From the NCBI RefSeq assembly GCF_024171925.1, contig NZ_JAMTCO010000017.1, forward strand, positions 153,277 through 217,276: 64,000 bases of DNA. Direction: 5' to 3'. Shown one piece after another: positions 1 to 8,957 of this stretch (positions within the stretch are counted from its first letter, which is position 1; every line of letters begins with the position of its first letter). Made by a program: the position numbers and the translations under genes. The DNA comes from Actinokineospora diospyrosa (GTDB lineage: Bacteria; Actinomycetota; Actinomycetes; Mycobacteriales; Pseudonocardiaceae). The notes beneath the pieces are model-generated. The model had not been told where the DNA came from, searched no databases, and worked only from the letters and a program-made list of their open reading frames with translations.

Positions 1-448
1 GCAGGTCGGGCAGGCTGGCGCGGACGAACTGGGCCAATTCGGCGACCTCGCCGGTGCTGCGGCGCAGCAGGTCACCGGTGCGGTGCGCCTCGATGAAGCG
101 CAGCGGCGCGGTCGCGAGCCGGTCCACGACCAGTTCCCGCAGGTGCCGCACGACCCGCTCGCCGACCGAGGTGAGCTGCAACTCGGCGGCGGCGAGCAGC
201 ACGAGCCTGCACAGCGTCAGTCCGACGAGGACGAACACCGCCAGCCACAACCCGTCCCGGTCCTTGCCGAGCACCGCGTCCACGCCCGACCCGATGACCG
301 GGGCGATGCCGACCACGGCCGCGGTGGCCGCGGCGGTGGTGAGCAGGGCGGCCGCGATGCGCCAGCGGTGCGACCGCAGGTAGGGCCAGAAGCGGCGCAG
401 CACACCCTTGGTGGACGGCGCCTCGGCGAGGGTGCGGATCTCAGCCAC
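1..448 (-). CDS. ABC transporter transmembrane/ATPase subunit, N-terminal part only
   Basis: About 149 N-terminal residues are present and the gene runs off the left edge. The visible part begins with a cytosolic stretch, then hydrophobic helices and the linker helices of a type-1 ABC exporter transmembrane domain, including the typical RTGDLLRRSTGEV segment that precedes the coupling region. The GTG start at 448 overlaps the stop of the upstream exporter half by 8 bases, so the two are translationally coupled and probably form a heterodimer. Location next to FecCD permeases and an iron box suggests a siderophore or iron role (IrtAB-like or siderophore export), which is inference. The ATPase domain lies outside the window. 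Confidence 0.8.
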   Translation of the reverse strand, partial: MAEIRTLAEAPSTKGVLRRFWPYLRSHRWRIAAALLTTAAATAAVVGIAPVIGSGVDAVLGKDRDGLWLAVFVLVGLTLCRLVLLAAAELQLTSVGERVVRHLRELVVDRLATAPLRFIEAHRTGDLLRRSTGEVAELAQFVRASLPDL

Positions 449-2075
449 CGACGACCTCCATGTCTTCGGCGAGGGTGATCAAGCGGTCCGCGGCGGCGAC
501 AACGGCCGGGCGGTGCGTGACGAAGATGATCGCGGTGTCGGGAGACCAGTCGCGCAGCCTGCGCAAGATGGTGCGCTCGGTGTCGGCGTCGACCGCGGAG
601 GTGACGTCATCGAGCACCAGGACCGGCGGCTTGTCCAGCAGACCCCGAGCCAACGCGAGCCGTTGGACCTGCCCGCCGGAGAGAGTCTCACCGCGCTCGC
701 CCACGACGGTGTCGTAACCGTCGGGGAGGCCCTCGATGAACTCGTCGAGGGCGGCGACGCGGCAGGCCTCACGCACGAGGTCGAGATCGATGTCCCGGTC
801 AAGAGTGATGTTGTCGCGGATCGTGCCGGATAGCACCACCGGGCGCTGCGGCACCACGCCGATGCGGCGCCACACCTGCTCCGGGTCGGCCAGCCGCAGG
901 TCGATCCCTCCGAAGTGGACGGTGCCGTGCTCGGGATCGTCCAACCGGCACAGCAACCGCACCAGCACCGACTTGCCGGACCCGGTCGGGCCGGTCACGA
1001 CGACCAACTCCCCCGGACCGGCGACCAGGTCGACCGGGTCGAGCACGGTGCGGCCCTCGCGCACCGCGGTGACGCCGACGGCGGCGAGCATGCCGGTCTC
1101 GGGCAGCGGCCGCGGGTCGGCGGGGGCGGCGACGGCGGGGCGGGCGGCCAGCACCTCGGCCACGCGCGCCGCGGCGACCCTGGCCTGGCCGCGGTTGACC
1201 AGCAGGTCGACCAGGACGGTCACGGCGACCGTCATGGTGATCATCCAGGAGGTGAAGGCGACCAGGGAGCCGACGCTGATCCGGCCGTCGATGGCGGCGA
1301 GCCCGCCGACCGCGAGGCCGATCGCCACGGCCAGCCGCAGCAGCGCGGGCGGGGCGGAGACCCACCACGCCGAGATCCGGGCCACGCCCAGGGTGTGCCG
1401 GGTGACGTGCGCGCTGACCTCGGTGTGCCTGCGCACCAGCACCTGCTCGCCGCCAAGGCCGCGCACCGCGGCGCTGGCCGAGAGCAGGTCCTCCACCGCG
1501 TCCGCGCGGGTACCGTGCGCGCCGGAGAGGCGCTCGTTGGCGGCGCGGTACCGGCCGGGGAACTGGGCGTTGAGCAGGCCGAGCAGCGGCATCGCGACCA
1601 GCAGCACGGTGAGCAGCACCGGGTCGAGCACGGCGACCGCGGGCACCACGACCAGCACGGTCACCGCGACCCGCGACCAGCGGGTCAGCCCCTGCACCCA
1701 GGCGGTGATCATCTCGGTGTCCCTGGTGACCCGCATCGCGAGGTCACCTCGGCCGAACGGCGCGAGGGCGGCGCGGTCGAGGGCACCGACGCGGTGCGCG
1801 AGGTCGGCGCGCAGGGCGTGCGCGATCCGGTTGGCGGCCAGGTTCGCCCACCACTTGCCCGCGATCGCGGCGGTGAGCATGACGAGGGCGACCACGGCGG
1901 TGGTGACCGACCAGAACGCGGTGCGGCCGGTGTCGCCGGGCGCGATGCCCTCGTCGAGGCCGTGTTGGACGCACCACGGCAGGGCGAGCAGCGCGGCCTG
2001 TTGGACCACCGTGGCGGCCAGGCCCGCGCCGAGCACGACCCGCTCCCCCCGCAGGCCGCTGCGCAGCAGATCCAC
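441..2075 (-). CDS. ABC exporter half-transporter (TMD-NBD), probable heterodimer partner
   Basis: 544 residues with a six-helix exporter domain (about 1-320) and a nucleotide-binding domain. Walker A GPTGSGKS is at about 362-369, signature LSGGQ at about 465, Walker B VLVLDD at about 485-490, and the H-loop is in FVTHR. The residue after Walker B is Asp instead of the usual catalytic Glu (LDDVTSAVD), the pattern of a degenerate site in heterodimeric exporters, which fits pairing with the next gene. Transport of a siderophore or ferri-siderophore is inferred from the flanking FecCD permeases and the iron-box-like sequence at 2123-2141 upstream. The substrate itself cannot be read from the sequence. 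Confidence 0.85.
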   Translation of the reverse strand: MDLLRSGLRGERVVLGAGLAATVVQQAALLALPWCVQHGLDEGIAPGDTGRTAFWSVTTAVVALVMLTAAIAGKWWANLAANRIAHALRADLAHRVGALDRAALAPFGRGDLAMRVTRDTEMITAWVQGLTRWSRVAVTVLVVVPAVAVLDPVLLTVLLVAMPLLGLLNAQFPGRYRAANERLSGAHGTRADAVEDLLSASAAVRGLGGEQVLVRRHTEVSAHVTRHTLGVARISAWWVSAPPALLRLAVAIGLAVGGLAAIDGRISVGSLVAFTSWMITMTVAVTVLVDLLVNRGQARVAAARVAEVLAARPAVAAPADPRPLPETGMLAAVGVTAVREGRTVLDPVDLVAGPGELVVVTGPTGSGKSVLVRLLCRLDDPEHGTVHFGGIDLRLADPEQVWRRIGVVPQRPVVLSGTIRDNITLDRDIDLDLVREACRVAALDEFIEGLPDGYDTVVGERGETLSGGQVQRLALARGLLDKPPVLVLDDVTSAVDADTERTILRRLRDWSPDTAIIFVTHRPAVVAAADRLITLAEDMEVVGG

Positions 2076-2122
2076 CCCGGTGTCCTCCCTGTGGGCGCGC
2101 GCGAGTCAGGGCGCGCTAAGAA

Positions 2123-2141
2123 AAGTTAGGTCATCCTTACT
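2123..2141 (-). promoter_or_regulatory. DtxR/IdeR-like iron box upstream of the ABC exporter
   Basis: On the minus strand this AT-rich 19-base stretch contains AAGTAAGGATGACCTAA, which keeps 13 of 19 positions of the IdeR/DtxR consensus in my hand alignment, with the ACCTAA half intact. It lies about 50 bases upstream of the exporter start and is the most AT-rich part of the gap. Iron-dependent repression of the exporter pair is the expected outcome. It is weaker than the box at 4223. Confidence 0.55.
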
Positions 2142-2171
2142 TGCCACCCGGTGGGGTGTCAATGTGATGGA

Positions 2172-3212
2172 TCAGCGCCGTCCGGAACGCCACTCACTCG
2201 CCAACAACCAGGCAAGGTAGAGCCCACCGAGAGCGGCAGTGGCAACTCCGACCGGTAGCGCGTTCTGGCCGAAAACGCGTTGCGACAACACATCTCCTGC
2301 CAGCAATAGCGCCCCACCCATGGCCGCGGCGGGCAATATGGCGACCCCGGCCGAACCGGCCAGTCGACGCGCCAACTGTGGCGCGGCAAGTGCGACGAAC
2401 GCGATAGGACCCGCGCACGCGGTCGCCACTGCTGTAAGGGCAACGCTGATGACAACAAGCGCGAGACGGGTGGGCTCGGTGCGGATGCCGAGCATGGTCG
2501 CGGTCTCGTCACCCATCTCGAGTAGACCCAACCTTCGGCCTAGCACCAATGCGGCCGGAAGGAGGAGCGCGAGCGCTATAGCTACCGGAAGTACTTCCGA
2601 CCAGCCCCGACCGTTAAGGCTGCCGACGAGCCAAACCTGGGCTGATTGGGCTTGACGAAGACCGGCCCTGGTGAGGATGTAGGTGTTCAGCGAACCCAGG
2701 ACGGCTGTGACGCCGATGCCAATGAGGATCAGTCGATAGCCCTGGACGCCTGCCCTATAGGCGAGTCCGTACACGATGATCGCCGCGACGATGCCGCCCG
2801 CGATAGAACCCAGGGCGATCTCGGTGATCCCGCCGCCGAAGACGATCAGCACGAGGATGGCGCCGGTGGCGGAGCCGGTGGAGAAGCCGATGATGTCGGG
2901 GCTGCCCAGGGGGTTGCGGGACAGGCTCTGGAAGATCGCGCCGCTGATCCCCAGCGCGGCACCGACGATGACCGCGATGGTCACCCTGGGCAGGCGCAGG
3001 TCGAAGACGATGTACTTCTGGCCGCCGGTGCCCGCGCCGTTGAGCGTGTTCAGCAACTGGGTCAGGTTCAGGGGGAAGTCGCCGGTGAGCATGCCGAGCA
3101 CGGCGAGACCAAGCGTGGCCACGAGCAAGGCGATGACCACGATGATCGCGCGGGGGTGAGCTCGGGTGGACAGGCCACCGACGCGCAGGGGGATGCCGGT
3201 CACCAGGCTCAT
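2172..3212 (-). CDS. FecCD-family iron-siderophore ABC permease, second subunit
   Basis: 346-residue polytopic membrane protein of the FecCD/BtuC family, inner-membrane channel for ferri-siderophore or haem import. Typical family segments are visible: LRLPRVTIAVIVGAALGISG, QSLSRNPLGSPDIIGF, and the C-terminal AGPIAFVALAAPQLARRL region that contacts the ATPase. The ATG at 3212 overlaps the stop of the first permease (ATGA), so the two are coupled. A longer in-frame open frame extends upstream but is only the other permease read in another frame. The 3' part (about 2221-2760) is about 65% GC against about 69% for 2821-3180. No cognate binding protein or ATPase is in the window. Confidence 0.92.
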   Translation of the reverse strand: MSLVTGIPLRVGGLSTRAHPRAIIVVIALLVATLGLAVLGMLTGDFPLNLTQLLNTLNGAGTGGQKYIVFDLRLPRVTIAVIVGAALGISGAIFQSLSRNPLGSPDIIGFSTGSATGAILVLIVFGGGITEIALGSIAGGIVAAIIVYGLAYRAGVQGYRLILIGIGVTAVLGSLNTYILTRAGLRQAQSAQVWLVGSLNGRGWSEVLPVAIALALLLPAALVLGRRLGLLEMGDETATMLGIRTEPTRLALVVISVALTAVATACAGPIAFVALAAPQLARRLAGSAGVAILPAAAMGGALLLAGDVLSQRVFGQNALPVGVATAALGGLYLAWLLASEWRSGRR

Positions 3213-4186
3213 AGGTGAGCCAGTTTCCGGCGCCTGCACAGCGCGATGAACACCGGGGCGCCGACGAAGGCGGTGATGATCCCGACCTCCATCTCCCGGG
3301 GCGAGATGATCAACCGGCCGACCACGTCCGCGCCGAGCAGCAGCACCGGACCGAGCAGGGCGCACAGCGGCAGCACCCGCCGCAGGTCCGGCCCGACGAC
3401 GGCGCGGGCCATGTGCGGCACGGTCAGCCCGATGAACGCGATCGGCCCCACCGCGGCCGTCGCGGCCCCGCAGAGCAGGGTGATCGCCGCCGCGGAACCG
3501 AGCCGGACGGTGCTCAGGTTGACCCCGAGCGCGCGCCCGGTCTCGTCGCCGAGTGCGATCGCGTTGAGCGGCGCGGCCAGCCCGGCCGCGATGAGCAGCC
3601 CGGCGAGGATGAACCAGTGGACCTGCGACACGACGTCCATGCCGCGCTGGTCGAGCGAGCCGATCTGCCAGAACCGGAACTGCTGGAACGCCGCCGGGTC
3701 GAGCACGATCGTCGCGGCCACGAACGCGCCGAGGGTCGCGGTGATGGCCGCGCCTGCGAGCACCATCCGCTCCGGGGTCACCGCGCGCCCGGTCGAGCCG
3801 AGCAGGTAGACCAGGGTGGACGCGACGGCGGCGCCGAGGAAGGCGAACCAGATGTAGCCGCCGACGGTGGTGATGCCGAAGAAGGCGATGGCGGCCACGA
3901 CCGCGGTGGAGGCACCGATGTCGACGCCGAGCAGGGCGGGGTCGGCGAGCGGGTTGCGGGTCAGCGACTGCATCAGCGCGCCAGCGACGCCGAGCGCGAC
4001 GCCGACGAGCAGGCCGAGCAGCGTGCGCGGGACCCGCCGGTCCCAGATGATCGTCGCCTCGTCACCGGTGGGCAGCGCCCCGGTCAGCACGTCCCAGACG
4101 GTCGAGAGGGGGATGGTCCGGGACCCGATCGCCACGCTGGCCAGGAGGACGAGGACCAACCCCACCCCGAGTAAGCCGACCCGCAC
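3209..4186 (-). CDS. FecCD-family iron-siderophore ABC permease, first subunit
   Basis: 325 residues, multi-spanning, with the family signatures RRVPRTLLGLLVGVALGVAG, MQSLTRNPLADPALLG and VGPIAFIGLTVPHMAR. It should form the heterodimeric import channel with the following permease. It is the first gene of the unit: the start at 4186 lies 37 bases from a near-consensus iron box (4223-4241), so expression is expected to be iron-repressed. Family assignment is secure. The siderophore imported is unknown. Confidence 0.93.
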   Translation of the reverse strand: MRVGLLGVGLVLVLLASVAIGSRTIPLSTVWDVLTGALPTGDEATIIWDRRVPRTLLGLLVGVALGVAGALMQSLTRNPLADPALLGVDIGASTAVVAAIAFFGITTVGGYIWFAFLGAAVASTLVYLLGSTGRAVTPERMVLAGAAITATLGAFVAATIVLDPAAFQQFRFWQIGSLDQRGMDVVSQVHWFILAGLLIAAGLAAPLNAIALGDETGRALGVNLSTVRLGSAAAITLLCGAATAAVGPIAFIGLTVPHMARAVVGPDLRRVLPLCALLGPVLLLGADVVGRLIISPREMEVGIITAFVGAPVFIALCRRRKLAHL

Positions 4187-4222
4187 CGCACCTCCCAGAC
4201 CACCAAGACCACCCTGTGAACT

Positions 4223-4241
4223 CAGGTTAGGCTCACCTTAG
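4223..4241 (-). promoter_or_regulatory. Near-consensus DtxR/IdeR iron box
   Basis: TCAGGTTAGGCTCACCTTA matches 16 of 19 positions of the IdeR/DtxR consensus TTAGGTTAGGCTAACCTAA. It sits just upstream of the first FecCD permease gene. It also overlaps the last codon and stop of the HAD gene that reads toward it, so there is no free promoter space: the operator is built into the 3' end of the upstream coding sequence. Confidence 0.85.
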
Positions 4242-4865
4242 CTCGCCCAGGTCGCGCACCCACTGGACCCCCTCCACCTCGAACTCGGGTCCAACGCCGA
4301 CGAACCCGAAGCCCGCACCCCTGGCCGCGTGCAGGTCCATGAGCGCGTCCCCGATGTAGACGGTGTCGGCGTCGCGGACGCCACTCTTGGCGAGGATCCG
4401 CCGGGCTTCCGCGAAGACCTCGGGGTCGGGCTTGTGCTTGGTCGTCCTATCGGCACCGTGCACGAACGCGAGGCGGTCGGCGGAGAAGCCCGCGTGGTGG
4501 AGGTCGGTGATGGCGGGGTCGGTGTTGGCGGAGGTGACGACGCCTACGTGGGTGCCGTTGTCGAGGAGGGCTTGAACGAGGTCCAGGGCTCCCGTGGCAG
4601 CGGTCTTGCGATAGAGGTGTTCGAGGCTGAGGTTGGCGGCCTTCATCTCGTCTAGAGGTGCGGAGTGGCGGTAGAGGAGCCCGATCAACTGGTCGTACGG
4701 CTTGCCCCAGTGCTCTCTTAGCTCGTCTTCGCTGAGCTCAATCCCGTAGAACCGCGCAGCCACGGCTTGGTGGTGTGCCCACTTGACGACTCGAGTGATG
4801 AGCAACGTGTCATCCAGGTCGAAGACCACCGCCTTCGCCTGCCACACGACATCGCGAACCCCCAC
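4233..4865 (-). CDS. HAD-superfamily hydrolase (phosphatase-like)
   Basis: About 210 residues. Motif I is FDLDDTLL near the N-terminus with nucleophile Asp16 and acid Asp18, followed by a helical cap domain, motif III Lys in KHKPDPEVF and motif IV YIGDALMDL. This is a soluble phosphoglycolate-phosphatase/beta-phosphoglucomutase-type HAD, and the substrate is not predictable. I prefer the GTG at 4865 because GGGAGG lies a few bases upstream; an in-frame GTG at 4892 would add nine residues. The stop lies inside the iron box of the permease genes. Co-transcription with those genes is possible but nothing functional links it to iron. Confidence 0.85.
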   Translation of the reverse strand: MGVRDVVWQAKAVVFDLDDTLLITRVVKWAHHQAVAARFYGIELSEDELREHWGKPYDQLIGLLYRHSAPLDEMKAANLSLEHLYRKTAATGALDLVQALLDNGTHVGVVTSANTDPAITDLHHAGFSADRLAFVHGADRTTKHKPDPEVFAEARRILAKSGVRDADTVYIGDALMDLHAARGAGFGFVGVGPEFEVEGVQWVRDLGELR

Positions 4866-4916
4866 TACGCCTCCCTCACCTTCACCGACCACGGAGAGCC
4901 GCCCTCACGCTAGCGG

Positions 4917-5366
4917 TCACTCCTCCGCTGCGAGCGCCGCCGAGAGGCGGCTGTAGATGTCGTCGAGGGCGGCCAGGTCGGCGTCGGTAAGAGGGTCGAG
5001 GAAGGTCCTTCGGACGGTCGCCACGTGGTCTGGGGCGGCGGCGGTGATGGCGGCTCGACCCTCGGGGGTGAGGCGGACCATGGCGCCCCGGGCGTCGTCG
5101 GGGCAGGTTTCCCGGGTTATCAGGGCTCGGGACTCCATGCGGCTGAGGTGGTGGGAGAGCCTGCTGCGCTCCCAGCCGACGGCGGTGGCCAGGTCGCGGG
5201 CCCTGACCAGGCCGTCCGGGGACTCCGAGAGGGGCACGAGCAGGGCGTAGTCGGCGAGGGAGAGGCCGCTGTCGCGGGCCAGGCGGCGTTCCAGGACGGC
5301 CTGGAGGTCGCGGTGCAGGGCCAGGTGGGCCCGCCAGACGCGGGCCTCGCGGTCGTTGAGCCACAT
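4917..5366 (-). CDS. MarR-family transcriptional regulator
   Basis: 149 residues with a central winged helix-turn-helix (LADYALLVPLSES, VRARDLATAVGWERSRLSHHLSRME) followed by the wing ITRETCPDDARGAMVRLTPEG, diagnostic for MarR. Predicted dimeric DNA-binding repressor responding to a small molecule. It is divergent from the luciferase-like oxidoreductase at 5429 with 62 bases between the starts, and a short perfect dyad lies between them. Autoregulation together with control of the oxidoreductase is the natural reading. The ligand is unknown. Confidence 0.9.
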   Translation of the reverse strand: MWLNDREARVWRAHLALHRDLQAVLERRLARDSGLSLADYALLVPLSESPDGLVRARDLATAVGWERSRLSHHLSRMESRALITRETCPDDARGAMVRLTPEGRAAITAAAPDHVATVRRTFLDPLTDADLAALDDIYSRLSAALAAEE

Positions 5367-5395
5367 GCGGGGAAGCTCCCGTCCACCAAGTTTGT

Positions 5396-5408
5396 TGATG
5401 TGTCATCA
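5396..5408. promoter_or_regulatory. Candidate MarR operator dyad
   Basis: TGATG-TGT-CATCA is a perfect 5-bp inverted repeat with a 3-base spacer, in the middle of the 62-bp AT-richer gap between the divergent MarR and oxidoreductase starts. MarR proteins usually bind such dyads overlapping both promoters. Seen: the dyad and its position. Inferred: its use. Confidence 0.5.
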
Positions 5409-5428
5409 TAAGGTGAATGGAGGCCCGC

Positions 5429-6457
5429 ATGGAACTCGGCATCTACAGCTTCGCCGACCGCCACCCAGACCCGGTCACCGGCGCGCAGGTCACGGTGGCC
5501 GAGGCGCTGGCGAACACGCTGGAGCGCATCAAGCTCGCCGACGAGCTCGGCCTGTCCTTCTACGGGCTCGGTGAGCACCACCTCGACAGCTACGCCATCT
5601 CCAACCCGGGCACGGTCCTGGCCGCGGCGGCGGCGATCACCGAGCGGATCACGCTCAGCAGCGCGGTGACCGTGCTCAGCACCGAGGACCCGGTCCGGCT
5701 CTACCAGCAGTTCACCACCCTCGACCAGCTCAGCCGGGGTCGTGCCGAGCTGCTCGCGGGCCGGGGGTCGTTCACCGAGTCGTTCCCCCTCTTCGGCGCG
5801 GACCTCGGCGACTACGACGACCTGTTCGACGAGAAGTTGGCGCTGCTGCTGCACCTGGACCGCGAGGACCCGATCACCTGGTCGGGCCGGTTCCGCCCGC
5901 CGCTGGAGGACGCGCGCGTCCTGCCGCGGCCCTACGGCGAGCACCTGCGCATCTCGGTCGGCACGGGCGGGAACCCGCAGTCGTCCGTCCGAGCGGGACT
6001 GTTGGGCCTACCGGTGGTGTACGCGGTCATCGGCGGGCAGCCGGAGAGGTTCGCCCCGCTCGTAGACCTCTACCGGCGGGCAGGTGAGAGCGGCGGCCAG
6101 ACCGGGTTGCACGTGACCATGGGCGCTATCGGCTTCATCTCGCGGAAGTCGCAGGAAGCCAAAGACACGTTCTACCCGTACTGGTTGGAAACCATGAAGT
6201 ACGGCGCCCGGGCCCGCGGCTGGTCTGTGCCATCGCGCGCCGATTACGACAATTACACCCACAACGCCCAGGCGCTCTTCGCGGGGAGCCCGGACGAGAT
6301 CGCCGACCGCATGATCACCGTGGGCAAGCTCGTTGGGGCCGATCGCTATGCGATGCAGATGGACTGGGCGGGTGTGCCGCACAAGGAGGTCATGAACGCC
6401 ATCGAACTGCTGGGCACCGAGGTGCTGCCGCAGGTCCGCAAGGAGTTCGGCGAGTAG
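5429..6457 (+). CDS. LLM-class flavin-dependent oxidoreductase
   Basis: 342 residues of the bacterial luciferase-like monooxygenase family (TIM barrel using FMN/F420 type cofactors). Family hallmarks are ELGIYSFADRHPD at the N-terminus, GLGEHHLDSYAISNPGTVLA, and the TERITLSSAVTVLSTEDPVRL and QLSRGRAELLAGRGSF strands. The ATG at 5429 is chosen over 5417 because GGAGG sits at 5419-5423, 5 bases upstream. It is divergent from a MarR gene and converges with the alcohol dehydrogenase, whose stop abuts its own stop. The substrate is unknown, and the MarR context suggests an inducible oxidation of a xenobiotic or metabolite. Confidence 0.88.
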   Translation: MELGIYSFADRHPDPVTGAQVTVAEALANTLERIKLADELGLSFYGLGEHHLDSYAISNPGTVLAAAAAITERITLSSAVTVLSTEDPVRLYQQFTTLDQLSRGRAELLAGRGSFTESFPLFGADLGDYDDLFDEKLALLLHLDREDPITWSGRFRPPLEDARVLPRPYGEHLRISVGTGGNPQSSVRAGLLGLPVVYAVIGGQPERFAPLVDLYRRAGESGGQTGLHVTMGAIGFISRKSQEAKDTFYPYWLETMKYGARARGWSVPSRADYDNYTHNAQALFAGSPDEIADRMITVGKLVGADRYAMQMDWAGVPHKEVMNAIELLGTEVLPQVRKEFGE

Positions 6458-7486
6458 TCACGGCTCGATCATGGTGACGCCGTTGCCGGGGGTGTTGCCC
6501 ATGGCCGTTAGCGCTGACGGCGCTTTCTCCAGTGGGATGGTGCGGGTGATGAGCAGGTCGGGGCGGAGGATTCCCGTCGACACCATGGACATCATCTCCG
6601 GGTAGGCGTGGGCAGGCATACCGTGGCTGCCCAGCATCTCCAACTCGTAGGCGATCACCCGCGCCATCGGCACCGGCGGGTCCTTGGGTAGCAGCCCCAC
6701 CTGCACGTGCCGTCCACGGCGGCGTAGACAGGTGATCGAGGCCGCGCACGTGGCGGGGCTACCCAGCGCGTCTAGCGACAAGTGCGCCCCGCCGCGGGTG
6801 GCCTCGATGATCGCGGCCGGGATGTCCACCGTCGTCACCGGGTTGAGGCACGTCACCGCGCCAAGGGACGCGGCCATCTCCAGCGCGGCGAACGAGATGT
6901 CGACCGCGAGGACCCTGGCCCCCGCGGCGACCGCCACAGCGACCGCGGAGAGCCCGACCCCGCCGCAGCCGTGCACGGCGACCCACTCCCCCGGCGCCAC
7001 CCGGCCCTGCGCGATCACCGCGCGGAACGCCGTCGCCACCCGGCAGCCCAGGCCAGCCGCGGTCGCGAACGGCATGTCGTCGGCCAGGCCGATCAGGTTG
7101 ACCTCGGCGTCCTCGACGGCCACGTACTCGGCGAACGATCCCCAGTGGGTGAACCCGGGCTGGGTCTGCCGCTCGCACACCTGCTGGTCACCGGCGGCGC
7201 AGGACGGGCAGCGGCCGCACGCGCAGACGAACGGCACGGTGACCCGGTCGCCCTCCCGCCACCGGGTGACGTCCGCACCGACCGCCGCGACGGTGCCCGC
7301 CAGCTCGTGGCCGGGCACGTGCGGCAGCCGGATGTCCGGGTCGTGCCCGATCCAGCCGTGCCAGTCGCTGCGGCACAGGCCGGTCGCGGCGACGCTGATG
7401 ACCACCCCGCGCGGGGACGGGGTGGGGTCGGGAACCGTCTCGACCCAGGGGTCCTCGCCGAACTGCTCGAACACCACGGCACGCAC
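6458..7486 (-). CDS. Zinc-dependent alcohol dehydrogenase family protein
   Basis: 342-residue medium-chain dehydrogenase. Catalytic zinc ligands are visible as Cys38 ([10 protein letters not shown]) and His60-Glu61 (VPGHELAG). The structural zinc site is the Cys cluster [15 protein letters not shown] (Cys90, 93, 96, 104), and the Rossmann motif is [14 protein letters not shown] followed by Asp at the strand end, which favours NAD. The GTG at 7486 is chosen because GAGGGAG precedes it and the protein then begins in the usual way; in-frame sequence upstream to 7603 looks non-coding. Likely cytosolic oxidation of an alcohol or sugar alcohol. No neighbour specifies the substrate. Confidence 0.9.
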   Translation of the reverse strand: MRAVVFEQFGEDPWVETVPDPTPSPRGVVISVAATGLCRSDWHGWIGHDPDIRLPHVPGHELAGTVAAVGADVTRWREGDRVTVPFVCACGRCPSCAAGDQQVCERQTQPGFTHWGSFAEYVAVEDAEVNLIGLADDMPFATAAGLGCRVATAFRAVIAQGRVAPGEWVAVHGCGGVGLSAVAVAVAAGARVLAVDISFAALEMAASLGAVTCLNPVTTVDIPAAIIEATRGGAHLSLDALGSPATCAASITCLRRRGRHVQVGLLPKDPPVPMARVIAYELEMLGSHGMPAHAYPEMMSMVSTGILRPDLLITRTIPLEKAPSALTAMGNTPGNGVTMIEP

Positions 7487-7638
7487 CGACCGTCTCCCTC
7501 CCACGCGCGGACCCGTCCAGCATTCGGGGACGGGCCACGCATGGTCAAGGGTCGCAAGCCAAAGGTCGGAAGCGGCGGTAGGGCAAGAGTCGGCAGACCA
7601 CACCCGATAAGCGAGCCTGAGTCAGTACTACCGATGGC

Positions 7639-8628
7639 TCAACGAGGAGGCAGGACTGCCTCGATGGTGTCCGCAATACGCGCATGACCCGCCGCATTGG
7701 GGTGGATCAACGCCCAACCGCCGGAGCGGTCGACGATCCCCTCCACCCAGTTGGCCCCATCAGGCCTACACACGTCGTGTCCCAGCGTGGCGGTGTAAGT
7801 GTCGACATAGATCGCGTTGTGCATCGCGGCCTGCTGGGCGATCACCTGGTTGAGCCGCTCCAGCACATCCGAGCGCAGCCACCGCAGGTCTGGGTACGTG
7901 GCGGTGGCGAAGTTGCGCAGTGCCCGCGGGGAGTCGCCGTAGACACAGGTGTTGACGTCCTCGGGGATGATCGACGGGTAGCCGACGACGACCACGGAGA
8001 CGTTGGGCGCCTGCGCGCGGATCATCTCTATAAGGTCGCCGTACTCCTGGCTGACGATGGTGAGCCGTTCGGTGACGGTAGGTACGCCGTCACCACCAGA
8101 GGTGAAGTAGTCACTGCAAGGGTGGTCAAGGTCCTTATCCGCGTAGCTGCCCAATTGCAAACACGCGTAGACCAACTCCAGGAACCCGAAGGTGTTACCA
8201 CCGACGCCTATAGTCACCAGGTTCGCGCTCTCGGTGATGGCATCGATCTGCGGTGGCACTACCGGGAACGGGTAATCCGGGTCGAACACATCGAAGAAGG
8301 GCAAGTTGTAGCCGGTGGGTTCTTGCGGCTGGTTGTAGAGGTTCGCGATGGTCGCGCCCGCGCAGGTCACATTGGTCAGGTCGAACACCGCTGACAGCCG
8401 TTCGCGCAACAACTCCGGGTAAGAACCCGCCGTCCGACCACAGCCGTCGCGACCGCCGGACACGGCGAGCTCGACCCCGGCGGCGGGGATCGCACCGGCG
8501 GCATAAGAATCCCCCAGCGCCACCCACTGGTACGGCGCGGCGGGAGCGGCGTGGGCGGGCAACGCGGGCACGGTCGCGGCCAAGGTCACGGCGAGCGCGG
8601 TGGCGAGTCTGACGTGGGCACGCGTCAT
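7639..8628 (-). CDS. Secreted SGNH/GDSL esterase-lipase
   Basis: 329 residues with a Sec signal peptide (about 1-28, ending AHA). The block I motif WVALGDSYAAG gives nucleophile Ser41, GVGGNTFGF resembles block III, and HPNAAGH near the C-terminus supplies the catalytic His. The shape matches extracellular actinomycete esterases related to Streptomyces SGNH lipases. The start at 8628 is supported by GAGGAGC just upstream; an upstream in-frame ATG (8694) would put 22 residues before the signal peptide and is unlikely. Expected role is ester or lipid hydrolysis outside the cell. Confidence 0.9.
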   Translation of the reverse strand: MTRAHVRLATALAVTLAATVPALPAHAAPAAPYQWVALGDSYAAGAIPAAGVELAVSGGRDGCGRTAGSYPELLRERLSAVFDLTNVTCAGATIANLYNQPQEPTGYNLPFFDVFDPDYPFPVVPPQIDAITESANLVTIGVGGNTFGFLELVYACLQLGSYADKDLDHPCSDYFTSGGDGVPTVTERLTIVSQEYGDLIEMIRAQAPNVSVVVVGYPSIIPEDVNTCVYGDSPRALRNFATATYPDLRWLRSDVLERLNQVIAQQAAMHNAIYVDTYTATLGHDVCRPDGANWVEGIVDRSGGWALIHPNAAGHARIADTIEAVLPPR

Positions 8629-8909
8629 CGGATCTGCTCCTCGGGGCGACGGCGCCGCGCGGATCGGCGCGGCATCCCGAGTCGTACCGTCCACAGAGGG
8701 CGGACGCCAGCAGCCTCACCCACCCTGGTGACGGCGACCCTACCGTGGGGCAGCCTGGGCATAAGCCGCCCCACGGCCGTGCCTTGCTCCCAAGACCCGC
8801 CCACGGGAACCGGCCGGGCGAGCGCGGTCAGGTGGGCGATCGCGGGTCACGCTAGAAGAAACACCACCGGCACAGGTACCCCCGAATGGCGCAAGAGAGC
8901 CAGATCCCG
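8629..8909. other. Gene-free stretch upstream of the esterase
   Basis: About 280 bases between the esterase start and the hairpin that ends the GlxA-type gene. It should hold the esterase promoter. I see no further gene, no clear -35/-10 pair and no repeat beyond ordinary high-GC sequence. Confidence 0.5.
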
Positions 8910-8940
8910 CCCCGGCTCCCCGGATTCCGGGGAGCCGGGG
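8910..8940 (-). terminator. Perfect 14-bp hairpin downstream of the GlxA-type regulator
   Basis: A 14-bp perfect inverted repeat (8910-8923 with 8927-8940) around a 3-base loop ends 17 bases past the stop of the 8958-9935 gene. It has no U-tract on either strand, as is common for high-GC actinomycete terminators. Confidence 0.7.
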
Positions 8941-8957
8941 CACACCCCCAGCGCGGA

